The translations under genes were made by a program, and so were the position numbers. From positions 96,753 to 160,752 of the forward strand of contig NZ_LKEU01000014.1 of the NCBI RefSeq assembly GCF_001766835.1: a DNA stretch of 64,000 nucleotides, written 5' to 3'. Positions 52,353 to 61,716 of this stretch are shown here, piece by piece. The notes beneath the pieces were generated by a model, which was not told where the DNA came from, ran no database searches, and was given only the letters and a program-made list of their open reading frames with translations. This stretch comes from Acetobacterium wieringae (GTDB taxonomy: Bacteria; Bacillota; Clostridia; Eubacteriales; Eubacteriaceae). The stretch's first letter is position 1; every line of letters starts with the position of its first letter.

Positions 52353-54104
52353 ATGAAAGATGTAACATTTAAAATAAACGGTCAGGAAATGACTGTTCCC
52401 GAAGGAACAACCATTTTAGAAGCAGCCAGAATGAGCAATATCGATATCCCAACACTTTGTTACCTGAAAGATGTTAACGAAATTGGGGCTTGTCGTATGT
52501 GTCTGGTTGAAATCGCTGGAGCACGAGCACTGCAAGCAGCATGTGTTTATCCAGTTGCCAACGGCATCGAAGTACTTACCAACTCCCCAGCCGTTCGAAA
52601 AGCACGACGCGTAAACCTTGAGTTAATTCTGTCAAACCACAACCGTGAATGTACCACCTGTGTTCGTAGCGAAAACTGTGAATTACAGACACTGGCAACC
52701 GACCTGGGTGTTTCTGAAATTCCTTTCGAAGGCGAAAAATCAGGTAAACTGATCGACGATTTATCAACATCTGTTGTCCGTGACGAAAGCAAATGTATTC
52801 TTTGTAAGCGATGTGTATCCGTTTGTACCAACGTCCAAAGCGTTGCCGTACTGGGCACCGTTGGTCGAGGCTTTACCTCACAGGTACAACCAGTATTTGA
52901 CAAATCGTTAGCTGAAGTTGGTTGCATCAACTGTGGACAATGTATCATCAACTGTCCAGTTGGCGCATTAAAAGAAAAATCAAATATCCAACAAGTTTGG
53001 GATGCCATTGCTGATCCGACCAAAACTGTTATCGTTCAAACCGCTCCAGCTGTTCGTGCTGGTTTAGGTGAAGACTTTGGCTACCCAATGGGAACATCAG
53101 TAACCGGTAAAATGGCAGCTGCCTTACGAAGACTGGGCTTTGACAAAGTATTCGATACCGATTTCGGTGCTGATGTATGTATCATGGAAGAAGGAACAGA
53201 ACTGATTGGACGTGTGACCAACGGTGGTGTTCTACCAATGATCACATCCTGTTCACCAGGTTGGATTAAATTTATCGAAACCTATTATCCAGAAGCGATT
53301 CCACATCTGTCAAGCTGTAAATCACCACAAAATATCACCGGTGCTTTACTCAAAAACCACTATGCGCAAGCTAATGGAATTGATCCTAAAGATATGGTTG
53401 TTGTTTCAATCATGCCTTGTACTGCTAAAAAATACGAAGTACAACGAGAAGAATTATGTACTGACGGTAATGCCGATGTTGATATCTCCATCACCACTCG
53501 GGAACTTGCACGTATGATCAAAGAAGCCCGTATTCTGTTTGACAAATTACCAGATGAAGACTTTGATGATTACTATGGTGAATCCACAGGAGCTGCTGTT
53601 ATCTTCGGCGCTACCGGTGGTGTTATGGAAGCGGCTGTCAGAACAGTTGCCGACGTACTGAACAAAAAAGACATTCAGGAAATTGAATATCATGTGGTTC
53701 GTGGTACCGATGGTATCAAACAAGCCAGTGTTGATGTAACCCCAGACCTGAAAGTCAACCTGTTAGTAGCTCATGGTGGATCAAACATCCGTGAGGTCAT
53801 GGAAATGCTTAAAGCTGGTAAATTGGCTGATACCCACTTCATCGAGCTGATGGCTTGCCCAGGCGGCTGTGTCAACGGTGGTGGACAACCCATCGTATCT
53901 GCTAAAGATAAAATGGACGTCGACATTCGTGTTGAACGAGCAAAAGCTCTGTATGACGAAGATGCCAATGTATTAACCTACCGAAAATCTCACCAGAATC
54001 CTTCTGTCATCCGACTGTACGAAGAATACCTGGAAGAGCCAAACAGCCACAAAGCGCACCATATTTTACATACAAAATACTCAGCTAAACCAAAATTGGT
54101 TTAA
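52353..54104 (+). CDS. hydA: Electron-bifurcating [FeFe]-hydrogenase catalytic subunit HydA
   Basis: 583 residues. [2Fe-2S] domain near 1-78 (CYLKDVNEIGACRMCLVE, ACVYP), His-ligated cluster HNRECTTCVRSENC, two [4Fe-4S] motifs (CILCKRCVSVCT, CINCGQCIINCP) and the H-domain: L1 TSCSPGW, L2 MPCTAKKYE, L3 LMACPGGCVNGGGQP. Oxidises H2 and feeds NAD and ferredoxin together with HydB and HydC. The L1 motif has Ser where most hydrogenases have the second Cys of TSCCP. Last gene of the operon. Confidence 0.95.
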   Translation: MKDVTFKINGQEMTVPEGTTILEAARMSNIDIPTLCYLKDVNEIGACRMCLVEIAGARALQAACVYPVANGIEVLTNSPAVRKARRVNLELILSNHNRECTTCVRSENCELQTLATDLGVSEIPFEGEKSGKLIDDLSTSVVRDESKCILCKRCVSVCTNVQSVAVLGTVGRGFTSQVQPVFDKSLAEVGCINCGQCIINCPVGALKEKSNIQQVWDAIADPTKTVIVQTAPAVRAGLGEDFGYPMGTSVTGKMAAALRRLGFDKVFDTDFGADVCIMEEGTELIGRVTNGGVLPMITSCSPGWIKFIETYYPEAIPHLSSCKSPQNITGALLKNHYAQANGIDPKDMVVVSIMPCTAKKYEVQREELCTDGNADVDISITTRELARMIKEARILFDKLPDEDFDDYYGESTGAAVIFGATGGVMEAAVRTVADVLNKKDIQEIEYHVVRGTDGIKQASVDVTPDLKVNLLVAHGGSNIREVMEMLKAGKLADTHFIELMACPGGCVNGGGQPIVSAKDKMDVDIRVERAKALYDEDANVLTYRKSHQNPSVIRLYEEYLEEPNSHKAHHILHTKYSAKPKLV

Positions 54105-54141
54105 TTGCAGTTCGATAAACGAAAAACTCCTTAAACGAAAA

Positions 54142-54167
54142 AAAGGCCCAATAATGGGTCTTTTTTT
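54142..54167 (+). terminator. Terminator of the hyd operon
   Basis: AAGGCCCA (54143-54150), ATAA loop, TGGGTCTT (54155-54162) with one G-T pair, then a T run. Confidence 0.8.
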
Positions 54168-54205
54168 GTGTTATAATAAACCGATAGAGTATCGAACAAA
54201 AGTAA

Positions 54206-54281
54206 GCACAGGGGGACGGTTTTTCTTGTGTCAACAATTCGATTAAGAACAATCGGACACAAAAGAACCGTCCCCCTGTGC
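54206..54281. repeat. Palindromic repeat, family C copy 1 (76 bp)
   Basis: GCACAGGGGGACGGTT arm at 54206 and AACCGTCCCCCTGTGC ending at 54281, with TTTTCTTGTGTC / GACACAAAAG continuing the stem; loop about 22 nt. Another full copy lies at 57521-57595 and half a copy at 61680-61704. It lies between the hyd operon and recD2. Confidence 0.85.
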
Positions 54282-54305
54282 GGAAAAACAAAACAGGAGC
54301 AAAGC

Positions 54306-56519
54306 ATGGAAAGCATTAAGGGTACGGTGGAGCACATCGTCTTTAGAAACGCAAGCAACGGTTATACCGTCGCCCACTTTGATATCGATGGCGATCTGGT
54401 CACCGTTGTCGGGAATTTTGACGAACTGAATCATGGCGAGTACTTAAAACTTACCGGTTACTGGACTGAACATAAAAATTACGGTGATCAGTTTACCATG
54501 GAAACCTATGCCATGGAAATTCCCACCTCCACCGAAGGCATTATCCGCTATCTATCCTCGGGTATTCTGCCTGGCATAGGCGAAAAAACCGCCAAAGCGA
54601 TTGTCGCCCGATTTGGAGAAGAAACCCTGGATATCCTGGATAATGACCCCCAGCGATTGTCCGAAATTAAAGGCATTGGCAAGAAAACCCTGGCCGCCAT
54701 CAAAGAAGTCTACCACGAACAACGGGAAGTCCGACAGATCATGATTCAGATTCAGGACTACGGCATCTCGGCCAACTGGGCGATGAAACTCTATAAAACT
54801 TACAAATTTGACACCATCGCGGTGCTACTAAATAACCCCTACCAGATGATTGATGATATCCGGGGGATTGGCTTTAAAATTGCCGACCAGATTGCCAACC
54901 ATCTCGGTTTTGAAGCCAACAGTCCCGGTCGGATTCTGGCGGGAATCAACTATTCACTGGGGGAATGCTATAACCGGGGCAATACCTATATGACTGAAAC
55001 CGAACTGATCCAAACCAGTTCTAGAATCCTTGGCGTCGATGAAGACGAGATTAACGCTCAATTAGGTGAACTGGTACTGATGGGTCGCATCATTCAGGAG
55101 GAGATCGCCGACCAGCGGGTCTACTATCCCCGGAATCTATTTGAAGCTGAGGACAACGCGGCTCTCGCCATGGCCAGAATCAGCCAGATGACCTATAAAA
55201 TAGCGGATGTCAACATTACGGCCAAAATCAGAAACTATGAGCAGGATATGTCAATCACGCTGGATGATAAGCAGCGGGAAGCCATTGCCGCCGCTATGGA
55301 TAATGGCGTTATCGTTATTACTGGCGGACCAGGAACCGGAAAAACCACCATTATCAACGGGATTGTCCGGATTTTTAAGGATCTGGGCCTTAAAACCGTA
55401 CTGGCCGCTCCCACCGGTCGAGCTGCCAAGCGGATTACTGAAACAACAGGCAATGAAGCCAAAACCATCCATCGGTTATTGGAATATGAATATAGCCAGG
55501 ATGATGATTTTCCCAGCTTCAGCAAGGATGAAACCAACCCGCTCGATGTAGATGCGATCATCGTTGACGAGTCCTCGATGATTGATATTCTCCTGATGGA
55601 CAGCTTGCTGATGGCGATCCAGCCGGGTACCCGGCTGATTATGGTAGGCGATGCCGACCAGTTGCCGTCGGTGGGTCCGGGAAATGTTTTAAAGGACATC
55701 ATCGAAAGTGGAGCGGTGAAGGTATTAAGTCTTGATCGGATCTATCGTCAGTCGGAAGAAAGCATGATCTCGGTCAATGCTTACGAGATTAATCATGGCC
55801 GAATTCCGGATATCAACAATGAGTCGGATTTTTTGTTTCTTAACAAAAACGACAGTGATAAGCTGCTCCGGGATATTCTTGAACTGGTCACCAACCGCTT
55901 GCCAATGGCCAAAGGCTTTGATAGCATCAGCGATATTCAGGTGATCTCACCGATGAAAAACGGCAAGGTCGGTGTTATCAATCTTAACCGGGAGCTCCAG
56001 GCGGTGCTCAATCCGCCCCGGGAGAACCGGGTGCAGCGGGAATTCGGAATGGTGATTTACCGGGAAGGGGATAAGGTCATGCAGATCAAAAACAACTACC
56101 GGATCAAGTGGGAAGACACCCTGTCGCTGGAACAGGGCGAAGGGATTTATAATGGTGATATTGGAATTCTGGAAAGCATCAGTAACCGGGAAAAATCCTT
56201 TGCCATTCTGTTTAATGACGGCAAGCGGGTCACCTATGACTTTGACCAGATGGACGAAATCACCCACGCCTACGCCATGACCGTCCATAAAAGTCAGGGC
56301 AGTGAGTTTCCGGTGGTGGTCATGCCGATCGTCGGTGGGCCGCCCCTCTTTTTAAATCGCAAACTGCTGTATACCGCCGTCACCCGAGCCAAAAAGCTGT
56401 TGATTTTGATGGGCAACCAGTACGTTTTCCGGCAAATGATCAAATCCGGCGAATCCCAGGATCGCCAGACCGCCCTCCGGGATCGCATCGTCACCTATAT
56501 CAAACACCCGCTGGTGTAA
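54306..56519 (+). CDS. recD2: RecD-like DNA helicase RecD2
   Basis: 737 residues. N-terminal OB-like part, helix-hairpin-helix motifs (LPGIGEKTAKAIVARFG, IKGIGKKT, IRGIGFKIAD), then a superfamily 1 helicase: Walker A GGPGTGKTT near residue 346, DESSMID, GDADQLPSVGPG and VHKSQGSEF. RecD2 lacks RecBC partners and acts in mismatch and recombination repair. ATG at 54306 after CAGGAGC; the longer frame starts inside repeat C. Confidence 0.93.
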   Translation: MESIKGTVEHIVFRNASNGYTVAHFDIDGDLVTVVGNFDELNHGEYLKLTGYWTEHKNYGDQFTMETYAMEIPTSTEGIIRYLSSGILPGIGEKTAKAIVARFGEETLDILDNDPQRLSEIKGIGKKTLAAIKEVYHEQREVRQIMIQIQDYGISANWAMKLYKTYKFDTIAVLLNNPYQMIDDIRGIGFKIADQIANHLGFEANSPGRILAGINYSLGECYNRGNTYMTETELIQTSSRILGVDEDEINAQLGELVLMGRIIQEEIADQRVYYPRNLFEAEDNAALAMARISQMTYKIADVNITAKIRNYEQDMSITLDDKQREAIAAAMDNGVIVITGGPGTGKTTIINGIVRIFKDLGLKTVLAAPTGRAAKRITETTGNEAKTIHRLLEYEYSQDDDFPSFSKDETNPLDVDAIIVDESSMIDILLMDSLLMAIQPGTRLIMVGDADQLPSVGPGNVLKDIIESGAVKVLSLDRIYRQSEESMISVNAYEINHGRIPDINNESDFLFLNKNDSDKLLRDILELVTNRLPMAKGFDSISDIQVISPMKNGKVGVINLNRELQAVLNPPRENRVQREFGMVIYREGDKVMQIKNNYRIKWEDTLSLEQGEGIYNGDIGILESISNREKSFAILFNDGKRVTYDFDQMDEITHAYAMTVHKSQGSEFPVVVMPIVGGPPLFLNRKLLYTAVTRAKKLLILMGNQYVFRQMIKSGESQDRQTALRDRIVTYIKHPLV

Positions 56520-56528
56520 ATAAGACAG

Positions 56529-56604
56529 GGCGTGACTTGAGGACGATACGGATGTCAGCCCGATAGGGATGAAAGACGTCGCGTCCCCATGTCATCCCGG
56601 GCCG
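56529..56604. repeat. Palindromic repeat, family D copy 1 (diverged)
   Basis: GCGTGACTTGAGGAC to GTCCCCATGTCATCCCG: same plan as family D copies downstream but with more changes. Between recD2 and comFC. Confidence 0.6.
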
Positions 56605-56666
56605 GGTAGTCTGATATAATCAGAATCAAAGGTAAAATGTCCCCATGAATGCGAAAAGAGGTAACC

Positions 56667-57416
56667 ATGAACCTGAAACAAACCCTCCTGACCTTTCTTG
56701 AGAACAACCTTTTTCTCAAAAATGGCACCTGCCCCATCTGCGGCCGGGTACTTTTTATTACCGACCGGTTTTTGTGCCACCACTGTGAGGATGATCTTCC
56801 GGTCATCAGCAATCCGACATGCAGTCAGTGTGGCCGGCCAATTTTTCGTCACCAGCGAAAGGAGTGTAGCCCTTGCGCCAAACTCAATCTGCCTTTTTCC
56901 GGTGGTTATGCCCATCTAAGTTATGAGGACTCCGCTAAAAGACTGGTGCAGGCCATTAAATTTAAAGATCGGCCCCATTTGGGTATCTGGATGGGCACCC
57001 ACATGGGGGCCGCCATTGCCCAATCCCATTGGGTTAATCGTGTGGATCTGATTATTCCAGTGCCGCTGCATCCGAACCGCCAAGCCGAGCGGGGCTATAA
57101 CCAGAGTGAAAAGATTGCCCGGGGTATTTATGACGGTTTAGCTAAAAAAAATTCAAATGCTCCGGAATTGGCCCCGGAAGTCCTGATTCGCAGCCGGGAC
57201 ACCCCCCATCAGCTGGGTCAGGGGCGGGAAGAACGGCTCCACAATCTGACCGGGGCCTTCAATGTCAAACAGATTAACACCATCCAGAATAAAACCATCC
57301 TGCTGGTGGATGATGTCCTCACCACCGGGGCGACCCTGGCCGAAACCAGTGCCACCCTTCTGGAAGCTGGTGCCGCCCAGGTTTATATCGCAACCCTTTG
57401 CGCCGTTGCCGAGTAG
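56667..57416 (+). CDS. comFC: ComF family phosphoribosyltransferase-like protein
   Basis: 249 residues. N-terminal zinc finger (CPICGRVLF, CHHCEDD, CSQCGRP, CSPCAK) and a C-terminal phosphoribosyltransferase fold with the PRPP loop LLVDDVLTTGATLAE. ComFC is needed for DNA uptake in competent bacteria; no ComFA gene is adjacent. ATG at 56667 after AAGAGG. Confidence 0.9.
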   Translation: MNLKQTLLTFLENNLFLKNGTCPICGRVLFITDRFLCHHCEDDLPVISNPTCSQCGRPIFRHQRKECSPCAKLNLPFSGGYAHLSYEDSAKRLVQAIKFKDRPHLGIWMGTHMGAAIAQSHWVNRVDLIIPVPLHPNRQAERGYNQSEKIARGIYDGLAKKNSNAPELAPEVLIRSRDTPHQLGQGREERLHNLTGAFNVKQINTIQNKTILLVDDVLTTGATLAETSATLLEAGAAQVYIATLCAVAE

Positions 57417-57435
57417 CCCAGATAAAAGATTCTTA

Positions 57436-57461
57436 AAAAGACCCGCAAAGGGCCTTTTTTT
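57436..57461 (+). terminator. Terminator of comFC
   Basis: AAGACCC and GGGCCTT with one mismatch around a GCAAA loop, followed by TTTTTTT. Confidence 0.65.
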
Positions 57462-57520
57462 GTGGCGAAGCCACGTAAATAATGGTATGATGGATTAATA
57501 GAAGCAAAAAAGTAGGATAA

Positions 57521-57595
57521 GCACTGGGGGACGGTTTTTCTTGTGCTTTCCTAATTACTTGATAAAAAGTGCACAAAAGAACCGTCCTCCTGTGC
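57521..57595. repeat. Palindromic repeat, family C copy 2 (75 bp)
   Basis: GCACTGGGGGACGGTT at 57521 and AACCGTCCTCCTGTGC ending at 57595; TTTTCTTGTGC / GCACAAAAG continue the stem. Lies just upstream of murB. Confidence 0.85.
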
Positions 57596-57631
57596 GATAA
57601 AATCGAAGCATCAAGAGGTAGGAATAATTAT

Positions 57632-58537
57632 ATGAATAATACCATCAAAAAACTGCAAGCCATCATGGCGATCGAAAATATAAAAGAAAATGAACCGATG
57701 AAAAACCATACATCCTTTAAGGTTGGGGGCCCAGCCGACCTTTTTTTAATGCCTCAGACCCAAACAGAACTGCAACAGATACTAAAAATCTGCAAAGAAT
57801 CGGATAAACCCTTTTATATTATGGGGAACGGCAGCAACCTGATTGTCCGTGATAAGGGGTATCGTGGCATCATCGTTAATACCAAGGCCCTCAATCGGGT
57901 GGAAGTTCAAGGAACAACCCTGATTGCCGAACCGGGGATCAGCCTTAAAGATCTGGCCAATATTGCGTTGAAAGAAAACCTCACCGGTCTGGAATTTGCT
58001 TCCGGCATTCCCGGCAGTCTGGGCGGTGCCGTCACCATGAATGCTGGTGCCTATGACGGCGAAATGAAGGCAGTGATTAAAAGCATTACGGTGATTAAAG
58101 AAGATGGTACCGAAAAAACCATTCCTGCCGAACAGTGCCAGTTTGGTTACCGATCCAGTATCCTGCAACAGCACGGCTGGATTCTGATTCGTGTCGAGCT
58201 GGGTCTAAAACACGGCGACTGCCAGGCCATCGAAGCAAAAATGCTTAACTTAAACACCCAAAGACAGACCAAGCAACCGCTGGAATACCCCAGCGCTGGC
58301 AGCACCTTCCGCCGACCGGAAGGCTATTATGCCGGTAAACTGGTGCAGGATGCCGGTTTTAAAGGCTATGCCATCGGCGGGGCTCAGGTCTCCGAAAAAC
58401 ATAGCGGCTTTGTTATCAATAAAGGCGGCGCCACCGCTGCTGATATTCTAAACCTCATCGGTGCGATTCAGTCAGCCGTTAAAGAAAAATTTGACGTCGA
58501 CCTGAAAACCGAAGTCATCGTCATCGGAAACGACTAG
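57632..58537 (+). CDS. murB: UDP-N-acetylenolpyruvoylglucosamine reductase
   Basis: 301 residues. Reduces UDP-GlcNAc-enolpyruvate in peptidoglycan synthesis with FAD and NADPH. HTSFKVGGPADLF, GNGSNLIVRD, ASGIPGSLGGAVTMNAGAY and the catalytic Ser in SAGSTFRRP are visible, then VSEKHSGFVIN. ATG at 57632 preceded by AGAGGTAGGAA. Located near rapZ, as usual in Firmicutes. Confidence 0.95.
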   Translation: MNNTIKKLQAIMAIENIKENEPMKNHTSFKVGGPADLFLMPQTQTELQQILKICKESDKPFYIMGNGSNLIVRDKGYRGIIVNTKALNRVEVQGTTLIAEPGISLKDLANIALKENLTGLEFASGIPGSLGGAVTMNAGAYDGEMKAVIKSITVIKEDGTEKTIPAEQCQFGYRSSILQQHGWILIRVELGLKHGDCQAIEAKMLNLNTQRQTKQPLEYPSAGSTFRRPEGYYAGKLVQDAGFKGYAIGGAQVSEKHSGFVINKGGATAADILNLIGAIQSAVKEKFDVDLKTEVIVIGND

Positions 58538-58541
58538 TCTC

Positions 58542-58612
58542 GGATGAGAAAAGGGGACGTTACGCCTGTCAGCCCAGCGGGATGAAAGGCGAAATGTCCC
58601 ATTGTCGCATCC
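58542..58612. repeat. Palindromic repeat, family D copy 2
   Basis: GGATGAGAAAAGGGGACGTT at one end and GGACA-type inverse ending GCATCC at 58612. Middle part GCCTGTCAGCCCAGCGGGAT folds on itself (GCC/GGC, CCC/GGG). Between murB and the PHP gene. Confidence 0.8.
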
Positions 58613-58668
58613 GGGCAACGCAGTATAATCGAAGTAATAAAACATAATAATATATGTAAGGAAATCCC

Positions 58669-59400
58669 ATGAAAATAACCCATGATATGCACACCCATAC
58701 AACCTATAGCCATGGCAAAAATACCATTGCCGAAATGGTGGCCCAGGCCCGTAAAATTGGCCTTACGGCCATCACCATTTCCGACCATGGCCGCAGCCAT
58801 CCGCTGTTTGGGGTGCGCAAAAAGAATTTTGCTAAAATGCGGGCTGAGATCGATGCGCTTAATCAAAAATACGATGATATTGATATTTACCTTTCGGTCG
58901 AATCCAACATCACTGGTGCCAACGGCGACATTGACATTAAAGAGGAAGAAAAAAAATACTGCGACTGGATTTCGGCCGGGTATCACTATGGTTATATTCC
59001 GGCCAGTATTAAAGATATCTTTGTTTTTGCCCTGCCCAACTATGCGGCCCGGGTGTTACCCTTTTTAAGAAACACCGTGGTTAACATGAATACCCGAACC
59101 TATATCAAAATGATGGAACGCTACGACATCAAGCTGATTACCCATCCCGGTGACAAAATGCCCATCAACATCGAAGCGGTGGCTAAAGCCGCCGCCGAAC
59201 ATGGCGTCATTCTGGAAATCAACCCCAGACACAATCATTTAAATGCCGAAGAAATAAAAATCGCCATGAAATACCCAGTCAGCTTTGCCATCAACAGTGA
59301 CGCCCATAGCATTGCTGCTCTGGGGGATATGCGGGACACCCCAGCGGTTGTCAAAGCCGCCAGCATCCCCATTACCCGCATCGTCAATATCACCGACTAG
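58669..59400 (+). CDS. PHP-domain phosphatase (YcdX-like)
   Basis: 243 residues. HDMHTHTTYSHGKN, ISDHGRSHPL, VESNITG, THPGDK and NSDAHS supply the trinuclear-metal ligands of PHP phosphatases. Different branch from the PHP protein at 47980. Placed between murB and rapZ, an order common in clostridia; its substrate is unknown. ATG with AAGGAAAT upstream. Confidence 0.85.
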   Translation: MKITHDMHTHTTYSHGKNTIAEMVAQARKIGLTAITISDHGRSHPLFGVRKKNFAKMRAEIDALNQKYDDIDIYLSVESNITGANGDIDIKEEEKKYCDWISAGYHYGYIPASIKDIFVFALPNYAARVLPFLRNTVVNMNTRTYIKMMERYDIKLITHPGDKMPINIEAVAKAAAEHGVILEINPRHNHLNAEEIKIAMKYPVSFAINSDAHSIAALGDMRDTPAVVKAASIPITRIVNITD

Positions 59401-59403
59401 GTA

Positions 59404-59474
59404 GGATGTGAAAAGGGGACGTTACACCTGTCAGCCCAGCGGGATGACAGGCGAAATGTCCCATTGTCACATCC
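59404..59474. repeat. Palindromic repeat, family D copy 3, with a partial copy
   Basis: GGATGTGAAAAGGGGACGTT to CACATCC; the arm change GTG is matched by CAC at the other end. A partial unit (GGCGAAATGTCCCCATGTC) follows at about 59496-59516. Confidence 0.8.
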
Positions 59475-59555
59475 GGGCAGTGCTGTAGTTTGCAAAGGCG
59501 AAATGTCCCCATGTCATGCCCGGGAGTCATAGTAATTCAAAAAAAGGAGTAACCC

Positions 59556-60428
59556 ATGAAAATCATTATCATCACTGGCATGTCTGGTGCCGGAAAATCC
59601 CAGGCCATTCAAATCCTCGAAGATCTGGGTTATTTCTGTGTTGATAACATTCCCCCGCAACTGATTGTGACCTTCATCAATCTCTGTCAGCAATCGGCCA
59701 CCGAAATTGAAAAAATAGCCCTGGTCACCGATGTCCGGGGCGATATTTTCCTGGACGGAAAAGATACCCCCCTGGCTGAGTACAAGGCTACCCGGGATGA
59801 TCTCAAGCTGATCTTTTTAGATGCCCGGGACGAAGTGCTGGTATCCCGCTATCAGGAAACTCGGCGTAATCATCCCCTGACCCATTTTGCCAGTAACCTC
59901 ATCGAAGCGATCCGGGCGGAACGAAAAAGCCTGGAACATTTTAGAGAAATCGCCGATGAAGTCATCGACACCTCGGACATCAAGGTCAGAGAGCTAAAAG
60001 AACAGCTGACAAAGCTGGTTAAATTGGATCGGGATCAGTCCAAACCAAAGGTAAAAATTTATTCCTTCGGTTTTAAATATGCCAGTCCCATGGGCGCCGA
60101 TTTTGTCTTTGATGTCCGCTTTCTGCCCAATCCCTTTTATAAACAGGAACTCAGGAATTTGACCGGCGAAGATCAACCGGTGCGAGACTACGTCATGTCA
60201 TTTCGGGAAGCGGAGGTTTTTTATCAGAAATTGTGGGATCTGATTGAATTTGTCATTCCCCAGTTTGCCAAGGTTTCCAAAAATACGGTTGAAATTGCCA
60301 TCGGCTGTACCGGCGGCCAGCACCGCTCGGTCACCTTTGCCTGCCTGTTAAGCCAGGCTCTCAAAGAAAAAGGCTACGAAACCACCCTCAAACACCGGGA
60401 CATCAAAAGAAACCGCCTCGACCACTAG
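59556..60428 (+). CDS. rapZ: RNase adapter / nucleotide-binding protein RapZ (YvcJ)
   Basis: 290 residues. Walker A GMSGAGKSQA, VDNIPPQL, LDARDEVLVSRYQETRRNHP, RDYVMSF and IGCTGGQHRSVT are typical. RapZ controls aminosugar synthesis in E. coli; YvcJ is linked to competence and nucleotide binding in Bacillus. First of rapZ-yvcK-whiA. AAAAGGAG precedes the ATG. Confidence 0.94.
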   Translation: MKIIIITGMSGAGKSQAIQILEDLGYFCVDNIPPQLIVTFINLCQQSATEIEKIALVTDVRGDIFLDGKDTPLAEYKATRDDLKLIFLDARDEVLVSRYQETRRNHPLTHFASNLIEAIRAERKSLEHFREIADEVIDTSDIKVRELKEQLTKLVKLDRDQSKPKVKIYSFGFKYASPMGADFVFDVRFLPNPFYKQELRNLTGEDQPVRDYVMSFREAEVFYQKLWDLIEFVIPQFAKVSKNTVEIAIGCTGGQHRSVTFACLLSQALKEKGYETTLKHRDIKRNRLDH

Positions 60429-60449
60429 GGTATGACTTGGGGACTGGTA

Positions 60450-60520
60450 GGATGAGAAAAGGGGATGTTACGCCTGTCAGCCCATCGGGATGAAAGGCGA
60501 AATGTTTCATTGTCTCATCC
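60450..60520. repeat. Palindromic repeat, family D copy 4
   Basis: GGATGAGAAAAGGGGATGTT to CTCATCC at 60520. A weaker outer pair (GTATGACTTGGGGAC near 60430 and GTCCCCATGTCATGC near 60551) surrounds it. Confidence 0.75.
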
Positions 60521-60592
60521 GAGCAGTGTTGTCGTTCATAAAGACGTTGCGTCCCCATGTCATGCTGGCCGAACAGTCAGTTGCACCATCTC

Positions 60593-60618
60593 GTAGGGGC
60601 GATCCGTGATCGCCCGCA
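60593..60618. repeat. GATCGCCC short palindrome, copy 2
   Basis: Identical to 34025-34050 over 26 bp. 45 bp before yvcK. Confidence 0.8.
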
Positions 60619-60663
60619 TACCTGAGCAACGATGTAAAGACAAACAAAAAAGGATGTGATTTC

Positions 60664-61674
60664 ATGGATATGAAAGAATACATAAGGGAGTTTACCTTGA
60701 AAGATATTGTCAAAGTAAGAAACCCCAAAGTTGTGGCCATCGGCGGCGGCACCGGTTTATCGGTGATCCTCCGGGGCTTAAAAAAATATACCGATAATCT
60801 CACCGCCATTGTCACGGTTGGCGATGATGGTGGCGGTTCCGGAAAACTCCGGGAAGAACTGGGTATTCTTCCACCTGGCGACATTCGCAGCTGCATTCTG
60901 GCTTTGGCCGATGACGAAAACGTCATGCAGGAGCTTTTTAATTATCGGTTTCCCGGTGGCCCGATGGCGGGACAAAGCTTCGGAAATCTGTTTCTGGCAG
61001 CGATGAACGGCATCAGCCATGATTTTTACGATGCCGTCCGGCGAACCTCCGACGTGTTGCAGATCAAAGGAGCGGTGTTGCCGGTTACCCTCTCCCAGAT
61101 GGTGTTGATGGCAACCCTCAAAAATGGCCAGGTCATTGAAGGGGAATCAGCCATCCCCGGGGCGGCACTGGAACAAAACAGCCCCATCACCCAGATCTTT
61201 CTAAAACAGGAGGATACCGCCCCCCTCCCGGAGACCATCGAGGCCATCAGAAATGCCGACATGATTGTTATTGGTCCTGGCAGTTTGTATACCAGCGTCA
61301 TTCCCAATCTGCTGATAAGGGATGTCGCCAGAGCGATTTTTGATAGTCGGGCCAGGCGTTTCTACATCTGTAACATTATGACGCAGCCTGGTGAAACCGA
61401 TGGGTATACCCAGGAAGACCACATCCGGGCTATTGAAGCTCACCTCGATCAGGCCGAAGGCCGATTGTTTGACTATGTGGTCGCCAACACCGGCAATCTA
61501 CCCAAGAGTATTGAAGAAAAGTACAAAAAATGCGCTGCCAATGTGGTCGAGATCATCTCCCCCCTGGAACAGTATGAGTATATTCTAGACGATTATGTCA
61601 TCATGGAAAACGGCTTTGTCCGCCACGATGCCGATCTCCTGGCCCGTCGCATCTTCGAAACCTATATAAAATAA
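60664..61674 (+). CDS. yvcK: Gluconeogenesis factor YvcK (GlmR)
   Basis: 336 residues. GGGTGLSVILRGLKKYTDNL, VTVGDDGGGSGKLR, PGDIRSCILALAD, and GPGSLYTSVIPNLL fit the CofD-like YvcK family, needed for growth on gluconeogenic carbon sources and cell shape. ATG at 60664, AAAGGATG upstream; the ATG two codons later is an alternative. Confidence 0.93.
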   Translation: MDMKEYIREFTLKDIVKVRNPKVVAIGGGTGLSVILRGLKKYTDNLTAIVTVGDDGGGSGKLREELGILPPGDIRSCILALADDENVMQELFNYRFPGGPMAGQSFGNLFLAAMNGISHDFYDAVRRTSDVLQIKGAVLPVTLSQMVLMATLKNGQVIEGESAIPGAALEQNSPITQIFLKQEDTAPLPETIEAIRNADMIVIGPGSLYTSVIPNLLIRDVARAIFDSRARRFYICNIMTQPGETDGYTQEDHIRAIEAHLDQAEGRLFDYVVANTGNLPKSIEEKYKKCAANVVEIISPLEQYEYILDDYVIMENGFVRHDADLLARRIFETYIK

Positions 61675-61679
61675 GGTAA

Positions 61680-61704
61680 GCACAAAAGTACCGTCCCCCT
61701 GTGC
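61680..61704. repeat. Half copy of repeat family C
   Basis: GCACAAAAGTACCGTCCCCC then TGTGC: matches the right arm of the full copies with one change; the left arm is missing. Confidence 0.7.
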
Positions 61705-61716
61705 GCTTGTCAACTC

